A stretch of 64,000 bases of DNA. It comes from Ekhidna sp051379705 (GTDB lineage: Bacteria; Bacteroidota; Bacteroidia; Cytophagales; Cyclobacteriaceae). Location: NCBI RefSeq assembly GCF_051379705.1, contig NZ_CP179868.1:1798001-1862000 (forward strand), written 5' to 3'. The notes under the pieces were generated by a model. That model did no database searches, was not told where the DNA came from, and worked only from the letters and a program-made list of their open reading frames with translations. Position 1 is the first letter of the stretch. Each line of letters begins with the position of its first letter. Positions 52,459 through 61,961 of the stretch are shown one piece after another. The position numbers and the translations under genes were made by a program.

Positions 52459-55446
52459 ATGAAAAACAAAGGATTTATAGTATTCTTAACAATACTAATC
52501 TCACTGCTCTGCATCTATTATTTGTCGTTTACTTACATCTCTCAAAACATCCAGAAAGGGGCTGTAACCGCGACTCAATCAACTGATGGAACATTAAACG
52601 TATCTGAAAAGCAACGTTACCTTGATTCCATCTGGAACGAACCCGTATACAACCTATTCGGAATCGATTATACCTATAAGGAAATAAAGGAAACAGAGCT
52701 TAACCTTGGACTTGACCTTCAGGGTGGTATGCACGTAACGTTGGAGGTATCTCCTATCGATATCCTAAAAGGTCTTAGCGGAAACAGTGCTGACGCTGAT
52801 TTTCTCGCAGCTTTAGATCAGGCGCGTCAAAATGTAAAAGGAACACAACTCAATTTTGTTGAGGAATTTTACAGCGAGTTTAAAGAACAGGCGCCTCAAA
52901 AAGAATTGGCTCAAATCTTTGCAACAGCAGCAAACAGAGGCAGAATCAGCCTTCAAAGCACCGATGCTGAAATCTTGGATATTATTGACACGGAAGTAGA
53001 AAGTGCCATCGATCGGTCTTTCAACATCCTAAGAACCAGGATTGACAGATTTGGTACTTCTCAGCCGAATATCCAAAGACTACAGGGCACTGGTCGAATT
53101 CAAATCGAACTTCCTGGGATAGACAATCCAGCCAGGGTGAGAAAACTACTTCAAGGAGTTGCAAAACTTGAATTTTGGGAAGTACATCAGCAGCAAGAGG
53201 TGGCTCCAGTTTTGGTAGCTATGAACAAAGTGATTGCTGATGAAATTAGAGCTAATCCTTCCTCTATTGATCTTTCTGATGAAGAGAAACAAACGAAAGA
53301 TGACCTTACTGCACTGCTAGGTGCTGGGGATGAATCTGACTCATTGGCCACCAGCCCTGAGGACTCTCTGCAAAAAGCAAGACTAGACTCTTTAATCAGT
53401 ACGCGTAACTCTCCATTATTTGATTTGATGGTAAATGCTGCTGGCTATGGCGGGCTTATCTACAATGTAAAAGACACTGCAAAAATAAATCGGATGCTTG
53501 AGCGTGACGATGTACAGTCAGTAATTCCAGCTACGATGAAGTTCCTTTGGGATGTCCAGCCAAAAGAAAAAGGCGAGGATCTGACAGGACCCGACTTATT
53601 GGAATTATATCCTATCCGTACAAATAGAAGCGGAAAGGCCACACTTACCGGAGAAGCCATCTCTAGTGCTGCTGCCTCACTAAACGAGCGAGCAGAGCCA
53701 GAGGTAACTATGCAAATGAATGCGTCCGGTTCAAGAATCTGGGGAAAGATGACAAGAGAGAATATCGGTCAGCGGATCGCCATAGTACTTGATAACTATG
53801 TGTTCTCGGCGCCTTACGTTCGCGGAGAAATTCCTAATGGAAGCTCATCCATCGAAGGCGGATTCCAGGAAATTGAAGAGGCAAAAGATCTTGCCAACAT
53901 CTTGAAAGCAGGTTCACTTCCGGCACCAACCACGATCGTGGAAGATGTGGTGGTAGGACCTACACTTGGTAAAGTAGCTCAGGATCAAGGATTGAACTCA
54001 ATCTTAGTTGGATTGGTCATCGTGATCATATTCATGGTAGTATATTATGCGAAAGGTGGTTTGATTGCGAATTTGGCATTATTCTTCAATGTATTCTTCA
54101 TTATGGGAATTTTGGCTCAATTCGGAACGTCCTTGACACTTCCTGGAATTGCAGGTATTGTGCTGACGATCGGTATGGCCATTGATGCAAACGTGCTGAT
54201 TTTCGAAAGAATCAAAGAAGAACTCAGAAATGGTTCCGGGCTTAAAGCAGCAATTTCATCAGGCTACTCTAAGGCTTACTGGTCTATTTTTGATGCGAAT
54301 GTTACCACATTAATTGTTGGATTTATCCTGTTCACCTTGGGTCAAGGGCCTGTTAAAGGTTTTGCCATTACATTAATGATTGGTATCGTATGTTCATTCT
54401 TTAGTGCGGTATTCATCACCCGAGTGATTGTGGAAGCTTTTTCTAAAAAAGGAGATAACTCTAAACTCTCTTTTGCAAATGCTTTCTCAAGAAATGCGCT
54501 TACCAACCTAAAGTTTGATTTCCTGAGCAAGCGAAAACTTGCCTATACATTTAGTACCATTTTTATAGGTATTGGTATCGTAGCGATGATTGTGAAAGGA
54601 ATCACACTGGGTGTTGATTTCAAAGGTGGACGCTCATATGTTATCACATTTGATGAAGCTAAAAGTCCTACCGAAATAAAAACTTCACTTGGCAATTACT
54701 TTGAAAATGCCGGCACCGAAGTTAAAACTTTTGGAGCTGACAATATCCTTAAAATCACAACTTCATTTAAAATAGATGATGAAAGCGATGAAGCAGACTC
54801 ACAGGTGAGAGAGGAGCTTATCAGAGGACTTTCTGAGTCTACAGGACTTGCTTTCATTGAAGATGGATCTCAGTTGGGTGAAGGGAACTTTACCATTTCA
54901 AGTTCATCAAAAGTGGGGGCTACCATTGCGGATGACATTAAGAATTCATCCTACAAGTCGGCAATCTTCGCCTTGGTTTGCATCTTCATTTATATCGTAT
55001 TTCGATTTAGAAAATGGCAATTCGGTCTTGGTGCGATCATCGCACTATTCCACGATACAATGTTTGTATTGTCCGCATTTGCCATAGCTAATATGTTGGG
55101 CATATCTTTCGAAGCGGATCAGGTATTCGTAGCAGCTATCTTGACAATCATTGGTTACTCCATTAACGATACCGTGGTTGTATTTGACAGAATCAGGGAA
55201 AATATGGGAATCAAGTCAGGCTCTGAATTGATCCCTGTTTTCAACGAATCTCTAAACAGTACAATCAGTAGAACATTCATTACTTCTGTTACCACATTGA
55301 TTGTAGTAATCGTATTGTTCTTGTTTGGAGGTGCCGTGCTTCAGGGATTCTCGTTTGCTCTGTTGGTTGGTATTATTGTCGGTACTTACTCTTCAATATT
55401 CATTGCAACACCGATTGTAATTGATTTGAACAAGAAGAAGAGCTAA
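52459..55446 (+). CDS. secDF: Fused protein translocase subunit SecDF
   Basis: The 995-residue protein fuses SecD (about 1-665) and SecF (about 690-995), as is usual in Bacteroidota. The SecD half has LGLDLQGGMHVTLEV and the first periplasmic P1 domain; both halves have the six-helix RND core with motifs such as TIGMAIDANVLIFERIKEE and TIIGYSINDTVVVFDRIRE. It uses the proton gradient to pull secreted proteins through SecYEG. It is the last gene of the plus-strand run and ends at a strong terminator. Confidence 0.97.
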   Translation: MKNKGFIVFLTILISLLCIYYLSFTYISQNIQKGAVTATQSTDGTLNVSEKQRYLDSIWNEPVYNLFGIDYTYKEIKETELNLGLDLQGGMHVTLEVSPIDILKGLSGNSADADFLAALDQARQNVKGTQLNFVEEFYSEFKEQAPQKELAQIFATAANRGRISLQSTDAEILDIIDTEVESAIDRSFNILRTRIDRFGTSQPNIQRLQGTGRIQIELPGIDNPARVRKLLQGVAKLEFWEVHQQQEVAPVLVAMNKVIADEIRANPSSIDLSDEEKQTKDDLTALLGAGDESDSLATSPEDSLQKARLDSLISTRNSPLFDLMVNAAGYGGLIYNVKDTAKINRMLERDDVQSVIPATMKFLWDVQPKEKGEDLTGPDLLELYPIRTNRSGKATLTGEAISSAAASLNERAEPEVTMQMNASGSRIWGKMTRENIGQRIAIVLDNYVFSAPYVRGEIPNGSSSIEGGFQEIEEAKDLANILKAGSLPAPTTIVEDVVVGPTLGKVAQDQGLNSILVGLVIVIIFMVVYYAKGGLIANLALFFNVFFIMGILAQFGTSLTLPGIAGIVLTIGMAIDANVLIFERIKEELRNGSGLKAAISSGYSKAYWSIFDANVTTLIVGFILFTLGQGPVKGFAITLMIGIVCSFFSAVFITRVIVEAFSKKGDNSKLSFANAFSRNALTNLKFDFLSKRKLAYTFSTIFIGIGIVAMIVKGITLGVDFKGGRSYVITFDEAKSPTEIKTSLGNYFENAGTEVKTFGADNILKITTSFKIDDESDEADSQVREELIRGLSESTGLAFIEDGSQLGEGNFTISSSSKVGATIADDIKNSSYKSAIFALVCIFIYIVFRFRKWQFGLGAIIALFHDTMFVLSAFAIANMLGISFEADQVFVAAILTIIGYSINDTVVVFDRIRENMGIKSGSELIPVFNESLNSTISRTFITSVTTLIVVIVLFLFGGAVLQGFSFALLVGIIVGTYSSIFIATPIVIDLNKKKS

Positions 55447-55469
55447 AGCATTAGCTAATTAATAATCAA

Positions 55470-55508
55470 AAGCCCTCATTTGCTGACAATGCAAATGAGG
55501 GCTTTTTT
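55470..55508 (+). terminator. Terminator after secDF
   Basis: AAGCCCTCATTTGC (55470-55483) pairs with GCAAATGAGGGCTT (55491-55504), loop TGACAAT, and is followed by a T-run. Confidence 0.92.
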
Positions 55509-55561
55509 GTGACCATAAGTATTTTCCTTAAATTCAAGCTACCAAATCACTACAACGCAAA

Positions 55562-56296
55562 ATGGGTAAATATCCAATCTATGCCTTTGTGGCTCTATTC
55601 TTCATTGGAATTATAAAACTCCTGCAGGTAACTGCATTCGACGTTGAAAAATACAATAAGAATAAGAAGCTAAGCTTTGCTAAACCTGAAAAAGAATCAA
55701 CCATACCCTATAAGAAGGAAGGTGAAGAAGCAAAGATTCCAACTGAAGTAGTAGAAAAACCCGATAATAGCACACCAATAATTTCAGAGGATACCGCTAA
55801 TCAGGAACAAAGCGATGAGCTGGATGAAAGCTTCAGTGATAGTGCTACTGAAGACAATACATCAGAAAATCCAACGCGGGAAGCAACAAGAAATTCCTAT
55901 GGAAACTTATCAGAGCTTAAAAATCTGTACCTAGCTCCCAAGATTGCAAATCTTCCTCCTGGTCAGCTAAGAGAAGATGTGGTAATCAGATATTACCGAC
56001 ATGATCAAGATGACGATAAGGTTTATGTGCTAAAGGAGCTTGGCTATTATATTCATGAGAAAGAAGCGAATGAAACTGCCGGGCTTGGCAGCAATGTGCT
56101 GTATTATGGCGATGACGTAAAAATCGAAGATATTCAGATCGTTGCTTACACGCTTCTGGAAAAGGGATTACCTATAAAAGCAATTATACCTACTCAATTT
56201 AGCTGGAAGTCCAATTCAATTGAGATTGGTACCGACACGTTACTCCTAAATAACGCTAACCTCTCCCGAGCAGAAATACAGAATTTTAGCAAGTGA
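55562..56296 (+). CDS. Membrane-anchored protein with acidic linker and C-terminal domain of unknown function
   Basis: The 244-residue product has one N-terminal membrane helix (about 6-24), a long Glu/Asp/Ser/Thr-rich linker (about 40-118) and a compact alpha/beta C-terminal domain (about 135-244), with VVIRYYRHDQDD and NVLYYGDDVKIEDIQIVAYTLLEKG. The layout of anchor, spacer and small domain resembles LytR_C or SPOR-type periplasmic proteins, but I cannot assign a family. It is single-gene, with the acylphosphatase gene converging 8 nt away. Confidence 0.65.
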   Translation: MGKYPIYAFVALFFIGIIKLLQVTAFDVEKYNKNKKLSFAKPEKESTIPYKKEGEEAKIPTEVVEKPDNSTPIISEDTANQEQSDELDESFSDSATEDNTSENPTREATRNSYGNLSELKNLYLAPKIANLPPGQLREDVVIRYYRHDQDDDKVYVLKELGYYIHEKEANETAGLGSNVLYYGDDVKIEDIQIVAYTLLEKGLPIKAIIPTQFSWKSNSIEIGTDTLLLNNANLSRAEIQNFSK

Positions 56297-56304
56297 ATCG
56301 CCAC

Positions 56305-56574
56305 TCAATAAACTATACGGAAATCTTCAAAGTCTTGTAAGGAAATTTTTTCTGTTTTTACGTCATCCACTTTTGATATCGGAGATCCTATCCAACACCA
56401 TTTCGTAAATTCTGCAACCTTATCTTCAGGACCAAATACCTCAATTAAAACAGATCCATCTGATTCATTTCGCACCCATCCAGTCAGGTCAAGACTGACT
56501 GCTTTCTCTTTCGTTGAAACTCTAAAAAAAACACCCTGAACTCTTCCTTTCACTTGGATGCGAGAACCTATCAT
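56305..56574 (-). CDS. acyP: Acylphosphatase
   Basis: The 89-residue product has the active-site Arg in KGRVQGVFFR and Asn in GWVRNESDG, the two family signatures. It hydrolyses acyl phosphates. Its ATG overlaps the upstream lipoprotein stop as ATGA (56571-56574). Confidence 0.92.
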   Translation of the reverse strand: MIGSRIQVKGRVQGVFFRVSTKEKAVSLDLTGWVRNESDGSVLIEVFGPEDKVAEFTKWCWIGSPISKVDDVKTEKISLQDFEDFRIVY

Positions 56575-57053
56575 ATCGATTCTTTCGCCAATCTTTTATG
56601 CATGTCGCCAGCTTTCATCAAGGCGGCACTTCCGTACCAAGGATGAAGCTCCATTATCAACCTACCTGCCTGAATCGCAGGATCTGTTTTCGTTAGCTCC
56701 TCAGCTTCTTCCACAGTCTCGACCGCAAAAATGTAGATTCCTTTTACTTCCCAATCGTCGAAAAAAGGTCCGGCCATTACTAACTTCCCACCCTCAGCCA
56801 TCCGAGTTATGTTGTCTAGATGCGCTCGTTGCAATCTTGCTGCCTCTGTAGAGTCTTGATCTCTATTTGGCCCTTCCTTCAAGAAAGCCATTACGTATCT
56901 ACGCATGCCATAGTCATCAGCACCCGTCTCAGCAGCCAAAGTGGAATCATAAACCGGAATATCAGTTGTCACTGGTTCTTTTTGTGGTTTTTGTGATTTC
57001 TCACAAGCAGTGATTCCGATAAATATTAAGATTAATAAAAGAAGCTTTTTCAT
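56571..57053 (-). CDS. YCII-like domain lipoprotein
   Basis: The 160-residue product has a lipoprotein signal (IGITACEK, Cys17), a short linker and a YCII-type ferredoxin-like domain (about 50-145) with YVMAFLKEGP, RAHLDNITRMAEGGKLVMAGPF and MELHPWYG. Exported YCII-like proteins are known in Bacteroidota but have no defined reaction. It is co-translated with acyP by an ATGA overlap. Confidence 0.8.
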   Translation of the reverse strand: MKKLLLLILIFIGITACEKSQKPQKEPVTTDIPVYDSTLAAETGADDYGMRRYVMAFLKEGPNRDQDSTEAARLQRAHLDNITRMAEGGKLVMAGPFFDDWEVKGIYIFAVETVEEAEELTKTDPAIQAGRLIMELHPWYGSAALMKAGDMHKRLAKESI

Positions 57054-57084
57054 AAGGAGGGTTTTTTCTCCTAATTTCTACAAA

Positions 57085-57672
57085 TCAACCTTCTTCTGCA
57101 ACCACTTCTTTTACCTCTGGCACCATTCTCTTTAGTAGATTCTCGATACCATTTTTTAATGTGATGGTAGATGAAGGACATCCACTGCATGAACCTTGAA
57201 GGGTTACTGTAACTATACCGTCTTTATAAGAAGATAATTTTATTGCACCTCCGTCCATCTCAACAGCAGGCTTTATATACTCTTCTAAAACTCCTTTTAT
57301 TTTCGCCTCGGCATCATCTCCTGTCAACTCTTCATCAATATTGTCTTTGATCTCTTCGGTCAAAATCGACTTACCTTCAAGTAGAAAATCTTTGATGAAC
57401 TGCTGTACTCCCGCTTTTACTTCAAACCATTCGATATCCTCCTTTTTAGTCACGGTTATGAAATTACTCATATAGAATACACCCGTTATGAAGTCAAATT
57501 CCTCAAAAAGAGCCTTCGCAAGCGGCGCTTCGCCTGTACTCTCTTCATTAGGAAAGTCCCTACTAATACCTTCCGGCATCAGCATGAAGTTTACCACAAA
57601 CTTTAGAGAATTGGGGTTTGGGTTTGATTCTGTGTAAATATTGACAGCTTTTGGTGCTTCAGTCGTCTGCAT
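57085..57672 (-). CDS. NfuA/NifU-type iron-sulfur scaffold
   Basis: The 195-residue product starts at ATG 57672. It has an Nfu N-terminal domain (about 10-100, beginning NPNPNSLKF) and a C-terminal NifU domain (about 120-195) with the cluster ligands Cys162 and Cys165 (GSCSGCPSST). It assembles or carries 4Fe-4S clusters. It lies 31 nt upstream of the YCII-like lipoprotein on the same strand. Confidence 0.9.
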   Translation of the reverse strand: MQTTEAPKAVNIYTESNPNPNSLKFVVNFMLMPEGISRDFPNEESTGEAPLAKALFEEFDFITGVFYMSNFITVTKKEDIEWFEVKAGVQQFIKDFLLEGKSILTEEIKDNIDEELTGDDAEAKIKGVLEEYIKPAVEMDGGAIKLSSYKDGIVTVTLQGSCSGCPSSTITLKNGIENLLKRMVPEVKEVVAEEG

Positions 57673-57797
57673 AGTTTCTGTGTTTAGCAATACAATTGTA
57701 AAGTTCGTAGAAAAGTTCGAAAGTAGCTTGGGGGATATGCGTTATAAGAGTACCATACTTATAATAATCGTTATTTATCACCCTAAATCACAAAGCT

Positions 57798-57896
57798 ATG
57801 GTTACCAAACGAATGCAAATCTCATTTTTCATTGGTGTTCTCACCATTGTAACACTCGGATTATGTGTAATTGTGTCTCTGTGTATACTTTCCTAA
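57798..57896 (+). CDS. Tiny single-helix membrane peptide (32 aa)
   Basis: The ATG at 57798 opens a 32-residue frame, MVTKRMQIS followed by a membrane helix rich in Val, Leu, Ile and Cys, ending at TAA 57896. Positively charged start and hydrophobic body match small membrane peptides. It is followed by a weak hairpin (AAATCCGCT/AGTGGATTT at 57912-57920 with 57927-57935). Function is unknown. Confidence 0.4.
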   Translation: MVTKRMQISFFIGVLTIVTLGLCVIVSLCILS

Positions 57897-58006
57897 AAAG
57901 GAAAATCGATAAAATCCGCTGTTAAAAGTGGATTTCTTGCCAGTTGTCGAAATTTTTTGCATACCTGATTGGTCTATTGTACCATTAACTACCAATAGCC
58001 TCATTT

Positions 58007-58099
58007 ATGAAAAAAAATCTGGTGAGTTTGTTTCTAACAGTTTTGGCTGTGATGGGATTCGGTTTAATACTAATGATCCGAATGATCACGAGTGCCTAA
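58007..58099 (+). CDS. Tiny single-helix membrane peptide (30 aa)
   Basis: The ATG at 58007 opens a 30-residue frame, MKKN followed by a membrane helix and ending RMITSA. The stop overlaps that of the convergent symporter gene as CTAA (58096-58099), the same overlap seen at three confirmed gene pairs, which supports it being real. Both tiny peptides lie in tandem 110 nt apart. Function is unknown. Confidence 0.45.
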   Translation: MKKNLVSLFLTVLAVMGFGLILMIRMITSA

Positions 58100-59514
58100 T
58101 CTTCAGCGTGTGGAGTCAACTCTCCCTCTGTTTTGGCAATTAGCGTAGCTACGGTAGCGTCACCCGTTACATTGGTGACAGTTCTACACATATCCAAAAA
58201 TCTATCTACCGGAAAGATGATAGCGACCCATGCAGGATTTAAGCCTACTGACTGCAAAACCACAATCATCATGATCAATCCCGCACTTGGCACTGCAGCG
58301 GCTCCAATGGAGGCAAGTGATGCTGTTAAAACAATGGTCAATTGTTGGCCAATGGTAAGATCAATAAAGTGCAATTGTGCCATAAATATTACTGCAACTG
58401 CCTGATGAAGACTTGTCCCATCCATATTTACCGTAGCGCCAATTGGTAGTACGAAACTGGATATTTTTTTAGGTACACCCAGACCTTTTTCTACGCATTC
58501 CATTGTAACAGGCAGCGTTGCTGCACTTGAGCTTGTAGAAAATGCCAAGAATTGCGCAGGACTCATTTTTTTGAAGAAGTCTTTGTAAGAAAAACCCTTC
58601 ACCAACAACTTTAAAATCAATGGATACAATATGAATATCACGAAAAACAGACCTCCTAAAAGAGTAAGTGAATAAGAACCCAACCCGAGGAATATCTCAA
58701 AAACTTCAGCTGGTGTATCTGCCATTTTTGCAACTACTCCAGCCAGCAAGGCAAATACAAAAAATGGTGCTGCTTTCATTACTAAATCCACCATTTTGAG
58801 GAAGATAGAGTTGACGCTCTCAACAAATCCCACCACGGGTGCTACAGTATCCTTCGGTAGCAATACGATCGTCACTCCAAAGAAAATGGCAAAGAAAATT
58901 ACCTGGAGCATGAGCTGATTATTGGAAATCGACAGAATGATGTTTTCTGGAACCATATCTACGATAAACTTAAGCGGAGAACTCTCTTTGGTTTGTTCTG
59001 CTTTGCTCATCTTATCTTCCAAATCTTTTCGCTCCTGTTCAGACATTTCTCGCTCGGCCTGCGAATCCGTCAAATACTTGCTGTATTCAGGATCTGAAAG
59101 GAATGATTTACCATCCTGCGAGAGCCCCATATTGTTGTCCTGAAGCCAGATTTCATATGAAAGTCGATTCTTGATTCTCTGAGTCTCATCTATGTGAGAT
59201 CCCGGCTTTATCACATTCACAAAAAGAAGTCCAACTCCAATTGCCAAAAAGGTGGTAATCATATACGCTGAAACTGTCTTTGCTCCCAACCTGCCCAAGC
59301 TGGAAACGTCACTCAATCCGGAAATTCCGGTGATGATTGAAAAAAGAACCAAGGGTACCGCAATGAACTTCAGTAACCGGATGAATATAGTTCCAAAAGG
59401 GTCTATCCAATCAATGGTAAATTCATTCCACCCAAGGTAGCTGGAGGCGAATGCCCAGATTGTACCCAAGACTAATCCGATAACAATTTTGGTATGTAGA
59501 GGTAATTTTTTCAT
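58096..59514 (-). CDS. Dicarboxylate/amino acid:cation symporter (DAACS), with extra extracytoplasmic insert
   Basis: The 472-residue membrane protein belongs to the GltP/GltPh family: the serine-rich STSSSAATLPVTMECV hairpin and the NMDGTS segment are present. The start ATG 59514 aligns with the paralogue (KKLPLHTK versus IKRLPLHTK); ATG 59529 is an alternative. Compared with the paralogue it has a hydrophilic insert of about 45 residues after the third helix (about 120-175). It probably carries acidic amino acids or C4-dicarboxylates with sodium or protons. Confidence 0.92.
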   Translation of the reverse strand: MKKLPLHTKIVIGLVLGTIWAFASSYLGWNEFTIDWIDPFGTIFIRLLKFIAVPLVLFSIITGISGLSDVSSLGRLGAKTVSAYMITTFLAIGVGLLFVNVIKPGSHIDETQRIKNRLSYEIWLQDNNMGLSQDGKSFLSDPEYSKYLTDSQAEREMSEQERKDLEDKMSKAEQTKESSPLKFIVDMVPENIILSISNNQLMLQVIFFAIFFGVTIVLLPKDTVAPVVGFVESVNSIFLKMVDLVMKAAPFFVFALLAGVVAKMADTPAEVFEIFLGLGSYSLTLLGGLFFVIFILYPLILKLLVKGFSYKDFFKKMSPAQFLAFSTSSSAATLPVTMECVEKGLGVPKKISSFVLPIGATVNMDGTSLHQAVAVIFMAQLHFIDLTIGQQLTIVLTASLASIGAAAVPSAGLIMMIVVLQSVGLNPAWVAIIFPVDRFLDMCRTVTNVTGDATVATLIAKTEGELTPHAED

Positions 59515-59521
59515 TGAGTTC

Positions 59522-60838
59522 TTAGTCATTTACGTGCGCCTTCAATATATCTTCATCAATTGCATCTTCTGTAGCTGCGACTACTACTGATACTGTTGCA
59601 TCACCGCTTATATTGATCATGGTTCTAACCATATCCAAAATTCTTTCAGGTGCCATTATTAGTGCAATCCCTGCAGCTGGTATGCCTACTGCCTCCAAAA
59701 CGATAACCAGCATTACCAGACCTGCGCCAGGAACTCCTGCTGTACCAACTGCAGCTAAAGTGGCTGTCAACACAATCATTAATTGAGAGCTAAGAGATAA
59801 ATCCAATCCTAATGCCTGAGCAATGAAAACTGCCGACACACCCTGATACAGACTTGTTCCATTCATATTAATGGTAGCGCCTAATGGTAATACAAAGCTG
59901 CTTACTTCCTCGGATACTCCCAGATGTTTCTCCACACGATCCATAGTTACCGGAAGGGTGGCTGTACTTGAGCTTGTGCTAAATCCCAATAACATTGCAG
60001 GCCGCATACCTTTGAAAAAATCGAGTACATTGATTTTAGTAAAAGATCGAAGCAAAATAGGGTAGATCACCAACATCATGATCAACATACCCCCAATAAC
60101 AGTCAGTGAGTACCAAAGAAGTGCATAGAGCAACTCCCAGGCTTTGGTTGGATCATCACCTGCTATTTCTATCATCAGTGAGGCTATCAATCCAAAAACA
60201 CCATATGGTGCAATTAACATGATAAACTCCACCACCTTTATAATTATCTCATTGAGTCCATCGAAGAAGGCGATCACCGGTTTACTTTTTTCCTTAGGAA
60301 CCTTCAACATAGCAATCCCTATAATTATGGCGAAAAAGACTACTTGAAGCATCGCGCTATTGCTGGTTGTGGCCAGGAATATGTTGTCGGGAACCATGTC
60401 TACCAGTGGTTGCAATGGGCCTCTTGATTTTACTTGCTCCGCAAAGTCGATCTTCCCAGCAGCATTAGAATTATACAATTCCATCAAGTTTGTCCGAGTA
60501 GATTCGGGAAGTTTATGACCCGGTTTCACCACAGCAACAATAGAGAGTCCAATGGTGATGGAAATTATCGTCGTTACGATGAAGATCAGTAAGGTTTTTC
60601 CGCCCATTCTGGTGAGCTTGGAGATATCCCCAATGTTTGCGACACCGATAATTAATGATGCCAAAACCAGTGGCACCGCAATCATTTTCAAGCCACGAAT
60701 GAATATGGTTCCAATGGGTTTGATGTAATCAATGGTGAATCCTGACATGACTGGAAACTGAATGCAAAGCATGCCAAATCCAAGTCCCAAAGCCATTCCT
60801 ATTAAGATCTTGGTGTGGAGGGGAAGCCGTTTAATCAT
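59522..60838 (-). CDS. Dicarboxylate/amino acid:cation symporter (DAACS)
   Basis: The 438-residue protein is a tandem paralogue of the next gene downstream. It has STSSSTATLPVTMDRV, NMNGTSLYQG and the GDATVSVVVAATEDA tail. It lacks the hydrophilic insert and so has the typical family length. It is 7 nt upstream of its paralogue, and 37 nt downstream of aroC, so all are probably in one transcript. Confidence 0.93.
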   Translation of the reverse strand: MIKRLPLHTKILIGMALGLGFGMLCIQFPVMSGFTIDYIKPIGTIFIRGLKMIAVPLVLASLIIGVANIGDISKLTRMGGKTLLIFIVTTIISITIGLSIVAVVKPGHKLPESTRTNLMELYNSNAAGKIDFAEQVKSRGPLQPLVDMVPDNIFLATTSNSAMLQVVFFAIIIGIAMLKVPKEKSKPVIAFFDGLNEIIIKVVEFIMLIAPYGVFGLIASLMIEIAGDDPTKAWELLYALLWYSLTVIGGMLIMMLVIYPILLRSFTKINVLDFFKGMRPAMLLGFSTSSSTATLPVTMDRVEKHLGVSEEVSSFVLPLGATINMNGTSLYQGVSAVFIAQALGLDLSLSSQLMIVLTATLAAVGTAGVPGAGLVMLVIVLEAVGIPAAGIALIMAPERILDMVRTMINISGDATVSVVVAATEDAIDEDILKAHVND

Positions 60839-60875
60839 TTGGAGGAGTTAGGTTCAAGTGAAAATTAATGATGTG

Positions 60876-61958
60876 TTAGCCTCGCAATTTATTGGTTTGA
60901 GCTAATAAATAGAAATCTGCCATGACGATAGCCGACATTGCCTCCACTATTGGTACCGCACGGGGTACAACGCATGGATCATGCCTTCCTTTTCCACTTA
61001 CTGTCGCAGCATTTCCTTCTTTATCAACACTCACTTGATCCTGCATGATCGTTGCTACAGGCTTGAAGGCTACATTAAAGTAAATGTCCTCACCATTCGA
61101 AATTCCTCCCTGAATTCCTCCCGAATGATTCGTCGTAGTTTGAATTTTTCCTTCTTTATTTTCAATCGAATCATTGTGCTGAGAACCACGCATTTCTGCA
61201 CCATCAAATCCACTTCCCAATTCAAATCCTTTGACAGCATTGATAGACAACATCGCCTGACCCAATGACGCGCTCAATTTGGCAAACAAAGGTTCACCCA
61301 ATCCAACTGGAACATTGGATATCACACCTGTGACCACCCCACCTATTGTATCTCGATCTTTTCTCACCTGATCTATGAGATCAAACATCTGTCGTGCCAT
61401 CTCTGAATCCGGGCACCTCACATCGTTTGTTTCGGCATTAGATAGGTCAAGCTCATTGTATGTCTTTGACAGCTTCAAGCTTCCTACTTGAGAAACATAG
61501 GCTTGACATTTAATTCCGAGTTGATCAAGCATTAATTTGGCAATCGCTCCGGCAGCAACCCATCCTGCGGTGATCCGAGCTGAGCTTCTTCCACCTCCAC
61601 GATAATCACGTATTCCATATTTTTCCTGATAGGTAAAGTCTGCGTGTGATGGCCGGAACACATTTTTGATATGGTCATAGTCTTTGCTTTTTTGATCTTG
61701 ATTTTTGATCAAAATGGTAATCGGTGCACCCGTAGACTTTCCTTCAAAGACACCGGAAAAGAATTCAAAACCATCTGCTTCTTTTCGTTGTGTGGTGATT
61801 CGAGACTGACCCGGTTTGCGCCGATCAAGTTCTGATTGAATAAATTCTTCGTCTAATATTATTCCAGGAGGGCACCCATCAATTGTCACTCCGACACCAA
61901 GGCCGTGAGATTCTCCAAAGGAGGTGATTTTTAAAATATTGCCAAGTGTATTGCTCAT
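60876..61958 (-). CDS. aroC: Chorismate synthase
   Basis: The 360-residue product has GESHGLGVGVTIDGCPPG near the N-terminus, the RPSHAD motif and YGIRDYRGGGRSSAR, and a C-terminal DPCVVPRAVPIVEAM. It makes chorismate from EPSP with reduced FMN. It starts 3 nt after the batD stop and precedes two symporter genes. Confidence 0.96.
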   Translation of the reverse strand: MSNTLGNILKITSFGESHGLGVGVTIDGCPPGIILDEEFIQSELDRRKPGQSRITTQRKEADGFEFFSGVFEGKSTGAPITILIKNQDQKSKDYDHIKNVFRPSHADFTYQEKYGIRDYRGGGRSSARITAGWVAAGAIAKLMLDQLGIKCQAYVSQVGSLKLSKTYNELDLSNAETNDVRCPDSEMARQMFDLIDQVRKDRDTIGGVVTGVISNVPVGLGEPLFAKLSASLGQAMLSINAVKGFELGSGFDGAEMRGSQHNDSIENKEGKIQTTTNHSGGIQGGISNGEDIYFNVAFKPVATIMQDQVSVDKEGNAATVSGKGRHDPCVVPRAVPIVEAMSAIVMADFYLLAQTNKLRG

Positions 61959-61961
61959 GTA

